A stretch of 64,000 nt of DNA. Source: Pedobacter frigiditerrae (GTDB lineage Bacteria > Bacteroidota > Bacteroidia > Sphingobacteriales > Sphingobacteriaceae). This document shows, piece after piece, positions 45,302 through 54,017 of this stretch (position 1 is its first letter; every line of letters starts with the position of its first letter). The stretch lies in contig NZ_JAVTSS010000002.1 in the NCBI RefSeq assembly GCF_032678705.1, positions 1,426,001-1,490,000 on the forward strand. The letters are read 5' to 3'. Both the position numbers and the translations under genes were made by a program. A model generated the notes under the pieces. That model was given only the letters and a program-made list of their open reading frames with translations, was not told where the DNA came from and did not search any database.

Positions 45302-45413
45302 CCAACTCAACAACTAAACTTCTTGTCGATTGTTTGAATTTTGCAATTATCTGTTTGAACAGCGCTAACGGCTCAGGCTAAAATACCATCAACTTTGTGT
45401 TATAAAATTTATA

Positions 45414-46262
45414 ATGATGAACACAAGAAAAACATGGTTTATTACCGGAGCCTCTAAAGGATTAGGGCTTACCTTAGTTAAAAAATTGTTGGCACAAGGA
45501 TATAATGTAGCAGCAACATCACGCACCATTGATGCTTTGAAAAAAGCAGTTGGCGCAGAAACCGCAAACTTTTTACCATTAGCAATGAACATTGTTGATG
45601 AAGTAGATGTAGAAAAGGCAATCAAACAAACCGTAGCGCATTTTGGCAGTATTGACGTAGTGGTAAACAATGCAGGTTACGGACAAATGGGTGGTTTGGA
45701 AGAACTAACCGATGCCGAAGCTAGAACTAATTTTGATGTAAATGTTTTTGGTTCTCTTAACGTAATTCGCAAAGCATTACCTTATTTAAGAACCCAAAAA
45801 AACGGACACATCTTTAATATTTCATCTATTGGTGGTTTTACTGGCGGATTTCCTGCTTTTGGCATTTATTGTGCAAGTAAATTTGCTGTACATGGTTTTA
45901 CAGAATCTTTACATCACGAAGTAAAACCATTCGGAATTAACGTAAGTTTAGTCATGCCTGGTTATTTCCGTACTAACTTTTTAGAAGGCGATTCCATTGC
46001 AAAACCACAAAATGAAATTGCAGCTTATCAAAACGTGAGGGATGTACAAAATGCACATGTAAACGACATCAATAACAATCAACAAGGCGATCCAGAAAAA
46101 GCTGCCGATGTAATGATCGAAGTTGCCAATCAAGCTGATCCTGCATTGCATTTATTTTTAGGTGCTGATGCTTACCAAGCCGCACAAAACAAAATAGAAC
46201 TGGTGCAAAAAGACATGGAAATCTTTAGAGCCTTAGGTACAACTACCGGATTCGATAATTAA
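45414..46262 (+). CDS. SDR family oxidoreductase (cassette 1)
   Basis: A 282-residue short-chain dehydrogenase. The NAD(P)-binding motif is TGASKGLGL at residues 11-19. NNAG follows in VVNNAGYGQMGGL, and the catalytic Ser and YxxxK are in ISSIGGFTGGFPAF and YCASKFAVHG. ATG codons at 45414 and 45417 are both possible. It is followed 96 bases later by an AraC-type gene on the same strand. A second SDR-AraC pair of the same layout follows. Confidence 0.93.
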   Translation: MMNTRKTWFITGASKGLGLTLVKKLLAQGYNVAATSRTIDALKKAVGAETANFLPLAMNIVDEVDVEKAIKQTVAHFGSIDVVVNNAGYGQMGGLEELTDAEARTNFDVNVFGSLNVIRKALPYLRTQKNGHIFNISSIGGFTGGFPAFGIYCASKFAVHGFTESLHHEVKPFGINVSLVMPGYFRTNFLEGDSIAKPQNEIAAYQNVRDVQNAHVNDINNNQQGDPEKAADVMIEVANQADPALHLFLGADAYQAAQNKIELVQKDMEIFRALGTTTGFDN

Positions 46263-46358
46263 TTTTTGAAGGTAAATCAATTAGAAAACTCAATTCGTTG
46301 CAAAGGATTGAGTTTTTAAGCGTTACAAATTATCCTTAAAATGTTTTAAATTTACAAT

Positions 46359-47258
46359 ATGGAGCCATTAGAAACCCTCGAAGATTTTTATGAAAGGAAA
46401 TTCGATTTAAAATTTGAAGGCATTAATGCCGATTTGGGACATTTTAATGTTTTTAGATTAGAAGATTGCAATGCACCTGGTAAGCCACCTGTGCAATATA
46501 GTCGCCGAGATTTTTATAAAGTTGCCTTAATGAGGGGTAGGCACCTTTACCATTATGGCGATAAAACTTTAGAAGTTAACGGCAGTACCTTGATGTTTTT
46601 TAACCCTGAAGTGCCTTATACTTTCGAGCCATTAACCGAAGATGCAACTGGCTTTTTCTGCATTTTTAAGGATGCCTTTTTTACAGAATATATTCGGGGG
46701 AGTCTAAAAAACCTTCCCATGTATTCGCCCAATGGCAAACCAGCATATTTATTAAATAAACAACAAGACGAAGCTTTTGCCTTAATCTTCCTTAAAATGA
46801 TTGAGGAACTACAATCAGATTATGCTTTTAAATTTGATCTGATTCGCAATTACATCATGGAAGTAATTCATGGCGCTATGAAATTGCAACCTTCAGAAAC
46901 TTTATATAAACATGCTGATGCCAATGCTCGTATTGCAGCGGTTTTTACCGAACTTTTAGAAAGGCAATTCCCAATTGAATCTCGCTCACAGCAGTTTAAC
47001 ATGCGTTCGGCAAAAGACTTTGCGGAAAAGCTGAATGTACACCCAAATCATTTAAACAGGGCAATTAAAACAGCAACTGGAAAAACAACAACCACCCATA
47101 TTAGCGAAAGATTAATTACCGAAGCCATCGCCTTGTTAAAACACACCAACTGGAACATCTCAGAAATTAGTTATACCCTAGGATTTGAAGAGCCTGCGCA
47201 CTTTAATAATTTCTTTAAAAAACAAACTAGCCAAACACCAAAGGCTTACAGGATATAA
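46359..47258 (+). CDS. AraC family transcriptional regulator (cassette 1)
   Basis: A 299-residue regulator. The N-terminal cupin-like effector domain has RGRHLYHYGDKTLEVNGSTL and FNPEVPYTFEP. The C-terminal double HTH (from about 215) has FAEKLNVHPNHLNRAIK and WNISEISYTLGFEEPAHFNN. It probably controls the SDR gene just upstream. The ligand is unknown. Confidence 0.92.
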   Translation: MEPLETLEDFYERKFDLKFEGINADLGHFNVFRLEDCNAPGKPPVQYSRRDFYKVALMRGRHLYHYGDKTLEVNGSTLMFFNPEVPYTFEPLTEDATGFFCIFKDAFFTEYIRGSLKNLPMYSPNGKPAYLLNKQQDEAFALIFLKMIEELQSDYAFKFDLIRNYIMEVIHGAMKLQPSETLYKHADANARIAAVFTELLERQFPIESRSQQFNMRSAKDFAEKLNVHPNHLNRAIKTATGKTTTTHISERLITEAIALLKHTNWNISEISYTLGFEEPAHFNNFFKKQTSQTPKAYRI

Positions 47259-47315
47259 TTGTTTAAGCGATTGAACTGTCATGAAGCGTTTGTACATGTT
47301 TTTTTAATATGTGCG

Positions 47316-47501
47316 TCATTGCCAGCTCGTTCCGATAGCTATCGGAAGGCAATCGTAATGCGATTGAAGGCTGAATAAATCTACAAACTCTGTCACCCTG
47401 AATTTTTCAGTATTTATATTGTCTATAGCCTTCAAGAGGGCTTCGCCGTTTTTTTTAGGTTTTTTCTTGCAGGAAAGATGCTGAAATAAATTCAGCAGGA
47501 C
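47316..47501. repeat. two palindromic repeats in the spacer between the SDR-AraC cassettes
   Basis: First block (about 47316-47355): GTCATTGCC at the left and GGCAATCG at the right around TTCCGATAGCTATCGGAA. Second block: GTCACCCTGAATTT (47392-47405) and AAATTCAGCAGGAC (47488-47501) as near-complementary ends. The rest of the 383-base gap (to 47641) shows no gene. Confidence 0.55.
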
Positions 47502-47641
47502 GTGTCGGATAGTAAGGCTGTTATTAATTATCAATCTAAACCAAGCTACAGTTGAAATGTGTTAATGATCCAAGGTTTTGTTCAAACACTAGCGAGTATG
47601 GTGAACCTACCTTTACATGGTAAATAAAAACAATTATTATC

Positions 47642-48460
47642 ATGTCAAAAACAATTATAATTACTGGAGCTTCACGTGGTTTTGGTAAAATTTGGGCAAA
47701 AGCCCTATTAAAACGCGGCGATAAAGTTGCCGCAACAGCTAGAAATATAGCTCACTTAAATGACCTCGTTGAAGAGTTTGGAGATGCCGTTTTTCCTATT
47801 CAACTAGATGTTAATGATAGATCAGCTTGTTTCGCAGCAGTAAATCAAGCAAAAGCACATTTTGGTCATATCGATGGATTAATTAATAATGCAGGTTTTG
47901 GTTTATTTGGTGCCATAGAAGAAACAACAGAGGAACAAGCAAGGGCACAAATGGAAACCAATTTCTTTGGTGTACTTTGGGTTACACAAGCCATTCTCCC
48001 AATATTTAGGGCACAACAAAGCGGACACATTATACAAGTTTCAAGTTTCTTGGGTTTGGTAACTTTACCTGTTTTAGGACTTTATAATGCATCAAAATAT
48101 GCGGTGAACGGATTGAGCGAAACTTTAGCTGCCGAAGTTGCAGGATTTGGTATAAAAGTTAGTTTAATAGAGCCTAATGGCTTTTCTACAGATTGGTCTG
48201 GCGCTTCTGCTTTTCAAACTGAACCTAATGAAGTATATGCACCAATTAAAAAAGCTTTTGCAGAAGGAGCAACGCCAGATTCTTGGGGTAATCCTGAAGC
48301 AACAACACCTGCTGTTTTGGCTTTAATTGATAGCGAAAACCCTCCTTTACACTTTTTATTAGGCAAAATAGCTTATCCTGGTGTTAAGCAGGTTTATGCA
48401 GATCGATTGGCACAATTTGAAGAGTGGAAAGAAGTTTCGGCAAATGCTCACGGTCACTAA
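47642..48460 (+). CDS. SDR family oxidoreductase (cassette 2)
   Basis: A 272-residue short-chain dehydrogenase. TGASRGFGK is at residues 8-16. NNAG is in LINNAGFGLFGAI, with QVSSFLGLVTLP and YNASKYAVNG as the catalytic Ser and YxxxK. It is clearly related to the SDR at 45414 but not a recent copy. It is followed 53 bases later by an AraC-type gene. Confidence 0.93.
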   Translation: MSKTIIITGASRGFGKIWAKALLKRGDKVAATARNIAHLNDLVEEFGDAVFPIQLDVNDRSACFAAVNQAKAHFGHIDGLINNAGFGLFGAIEETTEEQARAQMETNFFGVLWVTQAILPIFRAQQSGHIIQVSSFLGLVTLPVLGLYNASKYAVNGLSETLAAEVAGFGIKVSLIEPNGFSTDWSGASAFQTEPNEVYAPIKKAFAEGATPDSWGNPEATTPAVLALIDSENPPLHFLLGKIAYPGVKQVYADRLAQFEEWKEVSANAHGH

Positions 48461-48516
48461 AAGATCATTTTAGATAGCTTAAATCACAGTCTATACAGTG
48501 AATTGTGTAGATTGTG

Positions 48517-49425
48517 ATGATTACAAAAAAGGCGATGAAACATTATAAAAGCTTGGCAGAATTACATCAGGAAAATGGATTTCCTGCGCCAGAAAATCCC
48601 TTGTTCAGTATTTTCCAATGCAATCATGCATGCTCAATGATAGAAAGAGAATTTACAAGCGATTTCTATATGATAGGAGTTAAAAAATTGATTTCAGGTG
48701 TAATTAAATACGGACGTACCATATATGATCATGAAAGTGGTTCGATGATGTTCGTAAAACCAAGACAGATTATAGAAATGAAAGAACTTCATTTAGAAGA
48801 AGATGGGTTCCTGATTTTTGTTCATGAAGATTTTTTAAATGGACATATTCTTCATGATGAAATTAGAAAGTATCATTATTTCGATTATGAAACCAATGAA
48901 GCGTTACATCTATCGCCAAATGAAGAGAAAACCATTTGGGAGTTGTACCGCAAGATTGAAAATGAGTACAATAATAATCAAGATGAGTACAGTAGGGAAA
49001 TTATGCTGGCAAATTTAGATACGATGCTTAAATATGCCCAACGTTTTTATAAAAGACAATTCATTAATCGATTTGAGATTTCAAGCAAAACAGTAACGAA
49101 GTTCATCAAAGAATTAGATCATTACATGGCAAGTGGCTTGTTAGATAGTAAAGGTTTACCCTCTGTTCATTACATGGCAGATAAATTGAATATCTCACCA
49201 GGTTATTTATCAGACACCTTAAAGCAAGAAAGTGGTAAAACTGCTTTGGAGCATATTCATATCTATTTAATAGCAGAGGCAAAAAATAGATTGATTGGAG
49301 AAACACAATCAGTTTCTGAAATTGCTTACGCCTTAGGCTTCGAGAATTTATCTTATTTCTCGAGATTATTTAAAAGAGAAGTTGGCGTCAGTCCCATTGG
49401 CTTTAAAAAACAAGTTTTAAATTAA
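48517..49425 (+). CDS. AraC family transcriptional regulator (cassette 2)
   Basis: A 302-residue AraC regulator. An ATG at 48517 and another at 48535 (MKHYKSLAEL) are both plausible starts; the second has AAAAAAGGCG before it. The N-terminal domain is a cupin (HESGSMMFVKPRQIIEM). The C-terminal helices include MADKLNISPGYLSDTLKQES and SVSEIAYALGFENLSYFSRL. Its likely target is the SDR gene upstream. Confidence 0.92.
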   Translation: MITKKAMKHYKSLAELHQENGFPAPENPLFSIFQCNHACSMIEREFTSDFYMIGVKKLISGVIKYGRTIYDHESGSMMFVKPRQIIEMKELHLEEDGFLIFVHEDFLNGHILHDEIRKYHYFDYETNEALHLSPNEEKTIWELYRKIENEYNNNQDEYSREIMLANLDTMLKYAQRFYKRQFINRFEISSKTVTKFIKELDHYMASGLLDSKGLPSVHYMADKLNISPGYLSDTLKQESGKTALEHIHIYLIAEAKNRLIGETQSVSEIAYALGFENLSYFSRLFKREVGVSPIGFKKQVLN

Positions 49426-49480
49426 GGTGGCTTGTGGGTTGCAGGTTTTAGGTTGATAATGGTACGATAGGTTATTCACT

Positions 49481-49510
49481 AATGAACCAATGTGTTAATG
49501 AACTAATAAT
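49481..49510. repeat. loosely phased AATGA repeat
   Basis: AATG words at 49481, 49489 and 49497 at eight-base steps, of the same kind as those at 22873. The element lies between the AraC gene and the convergent caspase-like gene. Confidence 0.35.
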
Positions 49511-49514
49511 CTCT

Positions 49515-50891
49515 TTATTTCACCGTTACATAACTCACTGCGGTCTGGGTACAAACTTTAGCTTCACACTCTTGCATGCGAGACATATTCAATACCGTTT
49601 CCCTGGTTTCAGAAATAATGTTATCCCACGATTGTGAAGACCCAAAAACACTAAGTGATTTATCTAAAGATTTTAAGAAATTAAACAGGAAGTAGCCTCC
49701 ATACTCTAAATTACATCTAGCAATTTCTCCGATAGATGCAGCAGAGGCCACTACAACACCACTTTGTCTTAAAAACAAGTTTTCGCAATTAGATTTGCTC
49801 CATTGAATGTTTGAGCGCATGGTACTGGCAAAGGGTTTACTAAACATTTTTTGTTCATCCAAAATGGTATTACAGCAATCGGTTAAAATGAGCTTTAAAT
49901 GTGCAGACTGTGTCTTTAGCTTACCATAAACTTCTGTTACATTTACGGTATTGGTAGCTGCATCTTGTTTAGGGCTTGTTCGCATATCCATTTGTGGATA
50001 TGGATTTTGCATATCATTTTCAAAATGATAACCGTGCCCTGTATAACAAAAAACAATGATGTCGCTATTTTTAGAGGTGACATTGTTTACAGCGTTCAAC
50101 AGATTTGTTTTATTAAACGCTACACCCTTCACCTCCGTATAAACGAAATTTAAATTTAAGGCCACGGCAATATCCCTAAATGTTTTTTTTACGCGATCTA
50201 TATCGAGCTGACAAGTAACTCCAATTCTTGCATCAAGTGTATTCGCAACCATAATTAACTTTAAACTAGCCCCCGTTGTAGTTTGGGTTGTACTGGTAGT
50301 GTTTGGTTTATAAGGATTTGTATTGGGTTTTGTTGGAGGTGTATTTGGTTTGTTCGAAGTTAATATGGCAGTAGGCTTATTAAAGAGGTTAATGTAGAAA
50401 GCTTCGTCACTTCTAAAGAAAGAATGCACATACGACTCTGTTAGTTCACTGGTATTTAAAATCTTTACACTAATAATGGTGCCTTGCGTAACACTTCCGT
50501 CGGCATCAGGAGACGTTACACCCCAAGGTTTATAATCTTTTTGAGAGGGCAATTTGCAAAACCAAATGTAATCTGGGTTGTAGGCTTCTGTTTCTTCATC
50601 GCTACCCAAAATAAATGATGGATTTTTGCCTACAAATCGCAAGGCATCATATAACACGCCATTAATATCTCGTTTGCTTTCTTCCTCCACGAAATCCATG
50701 TTTACCACACGATATTGCTTTTTGGTATTGTAATATTTAACCCTAATAAAACCTGTTTTATTATCATATCTCACCATAAAAGCGGTGTATTCCGTTGCAT
50801 CTTGAAATTTGTACTTAATTTCATAAATGGTATTGGCAGAGCCGATTAATGCACAAAACAGAAGAGCTATTGATAAAATAAAGGCTTTCAT
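49515..50891 (-). CDS. secreted caspase-like (C14 family) protein
   Basis: A 458-residue protein with a signal peptide (1-18, cleavage after GSA). The N-terminal 170 residues are unrecognised. A Thr/Asn/Pro/Lys linker (about 178-208) leads to a C14 peptidase-like domain from 209. The catalytic His is in YTGHGYHF (His 286) and the Cys in LTDCCNTI (Cys 340, in place of the usual DxCHSG). The overall D-x-C and GHG layout is kept, so it could be active, but the CC-N form deviates. Its place outside the cytoplasm is unusual for caspase-type enzymes, which more often act inside. Confidence 0.75.
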   Translation of the reverse strand: MKAFILSIALLFCALIGSANTIYEIKYKFQDATEYTAFMVRYDNKTGFIRVKYYNTKKQYRVVNMDFVEEESKRDINGVLYDALRFVGKNPSFILGSDEETEAYNPDYIWFCKLPSQKDYKPWGVTSPDADGSVTQGTIISVKILNTSELTESYVHSFFRSDEAFYINLFNKPTAILTSNKPNTPPTKPNTNPYKPNTTSTTQTTTGASLKLIMVANTLDARIGVTCQLDIDRVKKTFRDIAVALNLNFVYTEVKGVAFNKTNLLNAVNNVTSKNSDIIVFCYTGHGYHFENDMQNPYPQMDMRTSPKQDAATNTVNVTEVYGKLKTQSAHLKLILTDCCNTILDEQKMFSKPFASTMRSNIQWSKSNCENLFLRQSGVVVASAASIGEIARCNLEYGGYFLFNFLKSLDKSLSVFGSSQSWDNIISETRETVLNMSRMQECEAKVCTQTAVSYVTVK

Positions 50892-50982
50892 GAGCAGAGC
50901 GATTTACGAGTTAGATAGCTGAACTAAAGTAGCGGTTTTTGCCTATTCTAAAAATACCCAATTGTGGGTATAATTTAAACTG

Positions 50983-51010
50983 TCAATCTGAGCTTGTCGA
51001 AGACTCTTTT
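50983..51010. repeat. half of a TGTCATTCTGAGC-type repeat
   Basis: CTGTCAATCTGAGCTTGTCGAAGACTC is one arm of an interspersed palindrome that is common in Bacteroidota genomes. No opposite arm was found nearby. Confidence 0.4.
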
Positions 51011-51147
51011 TTAAATCTTTTAACAAACCTAAATTGATGATCTTTGAACTAAAATTTGTCGCATTTATGCCTCTTAATTGTCTCGAAATAGTTCATCTAT
51101 ATTAAAAAAATGATTCTAATTTAGTGGGAATAAAAAAATAGAGACTA

Positions 51148-51717
51148 ATGAGAAAAATAATTTCATTTATGCACATATCACTTGATGGTTTTGTAGCAGG
51201 ACCGAATGGAGAAATGAATTGGATTAAAGTTGATGAAGAAATTTTTGATCATGGCGCTAAACGCATAGGCGAAGGAGATACAGCATTGTATGGACGAGTG
51301 ACATATCAAATGATGGAAAGTTATTGGCCAACTGCGGCAGACAAACCAGATGCGAGTAGGCATGATATTGAACATTCAAAGTGGTATGCTAAAGTTCATA
51401 AAGTTGTTTTATCGAAAACATTAGAAGGACAAGATTTAAGCAATACAACAATTATTAATGAGAATCTTGTAGACAACATAAATAAAGTGAAACAAGGTGA
51501 AGGTGCTGATATTTTGCTTTTTGGTAGTCCGACAGCAACACACTCACTTATGCAACAAAACTTGATTGACGGTTATTGGTTATTTGTTAACCCAATTATT
51601 TTAGGAGAAGGTATTCCGTTGTTTGTAAATGTTAAAGACAAAATAAAATTAAAATTATTGAACACGAGACAATTTACTTCAGGTGTAACTGAACTGAATT
51701 ATATTGTAGATAAATAA
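51148..51717 (+). CDS. RibD C-terminal / dihydrofolate reductase family protein
   Basis: A 189-residue reductase-fold protein. It opens with the family pattern MRKIISFMHISLDGFVAGPN and the block GDTALYGRVTYQMMESYWP. GADILLFGSPTATHSLMQQN is the NADPH-binding area. Bacterial members (YwjB/YyaP type) lack a known function. It is followed 14 bases later by an alpha/beta hydrolase, so the two probably form an operon. Confidence 0.9.
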   Translation: MRKIISFMHISLDGFVAGPNGEMNWIKVDEEIFDHGAKRIGEGDTALYGRVTYQMMESYWPTAADKPDASRHDIEHSKWYAKVHKVVLSKTLEGQDLSNTTIINENLVDNINKVKQGEGADILLFGSPTATHSLMQQNLIDGYWLFVNPIILGEGIPLFVNVKDKIKLKLLNTRQFTSGVTELNYIVDK

Positions 51718-51731
51718 TAGTATTAGACAAT

Positions 51732-52592
51732 ATGCGAGCAATTTTCTTTTTAGCTTTATTGATGCTTGTATCGACAATGTCAGTAAATGCACAACAAAAT
51801 AATAAGTCAGTAAAGATGGAAACTACAGGTTATGCGCCAATTAATGGCATCAAAATGTATTATGAAATTTATGGTGAAGGGAAAATTCCATTAGTGCTGA
51901 TACATGGTGGGGGCTCTACAATTGAAACTTCATTTGCGAATATTATTCCTTTTTTAGCTAAATATGGAAAGGTGATAGCAGTAGAATTACAAGCACACGG
52001 CAGAACAAGTGATAGGAATGCACCAGAATCTTTTGCTCAAGATGCCGATGATGTGGCGGCTTTGGTAAAGCACTTAAAAATTGAAAAAGCGAACTTTTTT
52101 GGCTTTAGCAATGGCGGTTCTACCACTTTGCAAATTGCAATAAGACATCCAGATGTGGTGAATAAAATAATAGCGCTGTCTGCAGCCAGTAAAAGAGATG
52201 GTTTAATTGCTGGCTTTTTCGAAGGAATGAAAGGTGTAACCCTTGCCAATATGCCAACGCCATTGCAAGAAGCTTACCTAAAAGTTGCTCCAAATAAAGA
52301 CGGACTAAAAGTGATGTTTGAAAAGGACAGGGATAGAATGATTAATTTTCAGGATTGGAAAGATGAAGATATGAAAGCTATCAAAGCACCAACATTATTT
52401 ATTGTCTCTCAAAATGATGTGATCACCATTGATCATACCGTGAAAATGTCTCAGTTAATAACAGGCGCTAAACTAATTGTTTTACCAGGAGTTCACGGTT
52501 CTTGTATTGGAGAAGTCTGCACGGTAGAAAAAGGAAGTAAAATGCCAGAAATTACAGCTGCTTTAATGGATGAGTTTTTGAAAGCTAATTAA
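51732..52592 (+). CDS. secreted alpha/beta hydrolase
   Basis: A 286-residue hydrolase with a signal peptide (1-20, cleavage after VNA). The oxyanion motif is HGGG (58-61), the nucleophile Ser 126 is in FFGFSNGGST, the acid near 226 in SQNDVITID and the histidine near 256 in GVHGSC. The substrate is unknown. It lies 14 bases after the DHFR-like gene, which is cytoplasmic, so co-transcription does not imply a shared pathway. Confidence 0.9.
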   Translation: MRAIFFLALLMLVSTMSVNAQQNNKSVKMETTGYAPINGIKMYYEIYGEGKIPLVLIHGGGSTIETSFANIIPFLAKYGKVIAVELQAHGRTSDRNAPESFAQDADDVAALVKHLKIEKANFFGFSNGGSTTLQIAIRHPDVVNKIIALSAASKRDGLIAGFFEGMKGVTLANMPTPLQEAYLKVAPNKDGLKVMFEKDRDRMINFQDWKDEDMKAIKAPTLFIVSQNDVITIDHTVKMSQLITGAKLIVLPGVHGSCIGEVCTVEKGSKMPEITAALMDEFLKAN

Positions 52593-52615
52593 TAGTAATA
52601 ATTTAACCCACAGTT

Positions 52616-52712
52616 TGTCATTCCGAGGAACGAGGAATCTCATTTAGGATTAACAAATGTATAGTAAAAAAAGAAATGCATAGCTCAGATTCTTCCCATA
52701 TCAGAATGACAA
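52616..52712. repeat. palindromic repeat with TTGTCATTC ends
   Basis: TTGTCATTCCGAGGAACGAG at the left and TCAGAATGACAA at the right, with inner GGAATCT / AGATTCTT. Same plan as the elements at 10307 and 21872, with different central bases. Confidence 0.65.
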
Positions 52713-52846
52713 TCGTGTTAAAAACAACTTAAAAAAGAATCATAGATATTTTTTATGAAATAAATCATCACTAAGACTGACATTTAAGGTTATTGTATAA
52801 ACAGGCCCTAAAATTTCACTACATTTAAATATCTAATTATTAGCCA

Positions 52847-53056
52847 ATGGAACTTGCTTTTTTGTTTTTAATTCTGCCAATCGTTGTTTCGTTGGTGTCA
52901 GCTTATTTTATATCTCTATTTACTCGTAATAAATTAAGGAAAACAGAAAATAAGAATGTTAAATTAATTAGTGTAATTACGTTTATTGGAAGCTTCTTGA
53001 TTATCATAACAGCGATTTTTGTCTTAATGGCTTACAACATCGAGATTAGTAGGTAG
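52847..53056 (+). CDS. small two-helix membrane protein
   Basis: A 69-residue protein with two membrane segments (about 3-24 and 43-64) and a basic loop between them (TRNKLRKTENKNVK). It overlaps the end of the DUF2306 gene on the other strand by 33 bases. No family is recognised; the composition and hydrophobic layout favour a real gene. Confidence 0.5.
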   Translation: MELAFLFLILPIVVSLVSAYFISLFTRNKLRKTENKNVKLISVITFIGSFLIIITAIFVLMAYNIEISR

Positions 53057-53641
53057 TCTTTTTTGTTTCTTCCAAATTAGCCATTCGGCGAATAGTAAAT
53101 TTGGTACAAAACCCATCCAAGAAATGATCATGTATAAATGTAATGGGTCAATTTCTACAAGACTGGCTATTACAGGTTTCCATAAACGCAAAGTAACTGC
53201 AGAAAGGGTAAGCGCATAACTTCTGATCATGAAGTTTTTATGCGCCTTTACATTTCCTCTTTTAATTTCGGCCACCGCCTTATAGGTAAACCATAACCAA
53301 AGGCAATCTAAAATTATAAAAGCAATTTTTGAAGGCATTTGACCATTGGCATATATCGCCATGATAAAAGCAGGAATAAAATTGATAAAAACGTCGTACA
53401 CGTAAATCTTACCCATCGTACGGTGCAATTTTATATGCGATTTTAGGATATGATTAGAAAACTGTGTAAAACCAGCAATTAGTGCAAATGCAATTGTAAA
53501 AACATGGGCATAAAAAGCAATTTTCCAAGGTAGGATATGCAGGTATTCTTTTTTGAATTGCAAAAAACCAATATCATCACGAACAGGGAAATAAATTACA
53601 ATTCCCCTAAGCATCAAGAAGGTAACTATGCTTAATGCCAA
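53024..53641 (-). CDS. DUF2306-like membrane protein
   Basis: A 205-residue membrane protein with about six helices. The central KSHIKLHRTMGKIYVYDVFI and VKAHKNFMIRSYALTLSAV are the His/Arg blocks of the DUF2306 family. Both His-containing loops face the same side. The N-terminus is uncertain: TTG at 53641 is the only usual start codon after an upstream stop, and the frame extends about 20 residues further without ATG. The C-terminal coding bases overlap the small membrane gene on the other strand. Confidence 0.75.
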   Translation of the reverse strand: MALSIVTFLMLRGIVIYFPVRDDIGFLQFKKEYLHILPWKIAFYAHVFTIAFALIAGFTQFSNHILKSHIKLHRTMGKIYVYDVFINFIPAFIMAIYANGQMPSKIAFIILDCLWLWFTYKAVAEIKRGNVKAHKNFMIRSYALTLSAVTLRLWKPVIASLVEIDPLHLYMIISWMGFVPNLLFAEWLIWKKQKRLPTNLDVVSH

Positions 53642-53810
53642 ATAAATAATGATGTTTTTGAAGATGTATTTTACAGTTTCCAGTTGGTGAATTTTAAAAT
53701 GTCTATCAATTCTTTAGTCTAAAGTATCAAAAAATATGCTGTGTTAATTTATTGATGTGCTGTTAATGCATAATTAACCCCTTTTGACTAAACTTCGATT
53801 AATTTTTTTT

Positions 53811-53908
53811 CTTGCGAATTAAACGTATCAATCAAAATCTGCCAGATTGGTCACGGCAATATTACAGCTACTTTTTTATTGTTTTCACTTGCGGATTAAG
53901 CGTATCAA
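53811..53908 (+). promoter_or_regulatory. direct repeat pair upstream of susC
   Basis: CTTGCGAATTAAACGTATCAA (53811-53831) recurs, with two changes, at 53888-53908, 77 bases later. Both lie upstream of the SusC promoter in a 376-base non-coding gap and look like twin operator sites. Confidence 0.6.
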
Positions 53909-53954
53909 AATTATCATAACATACTAATTATGAGTACTTTATGATAAAAAATAT

Positions 53955-53985
53955 TTTGTTTTCCCATCATTTTAAAATAGTTTTA
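53955..53985 (+). promoter_or_regulatory. promoter of the SusC/SusD genes
   Basis: TTTG at 53955-53958 and TAGTTTTA at 53978-53985 with a 19-base spacer match TTTG-N19-TAnnTTTR. The SusC ATG follows 33 bases later. Confidence 0.65.
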
Positions 53986-54017
53986 CCACACATAATTTAT
54001 TCTAACCAAATATAAAC

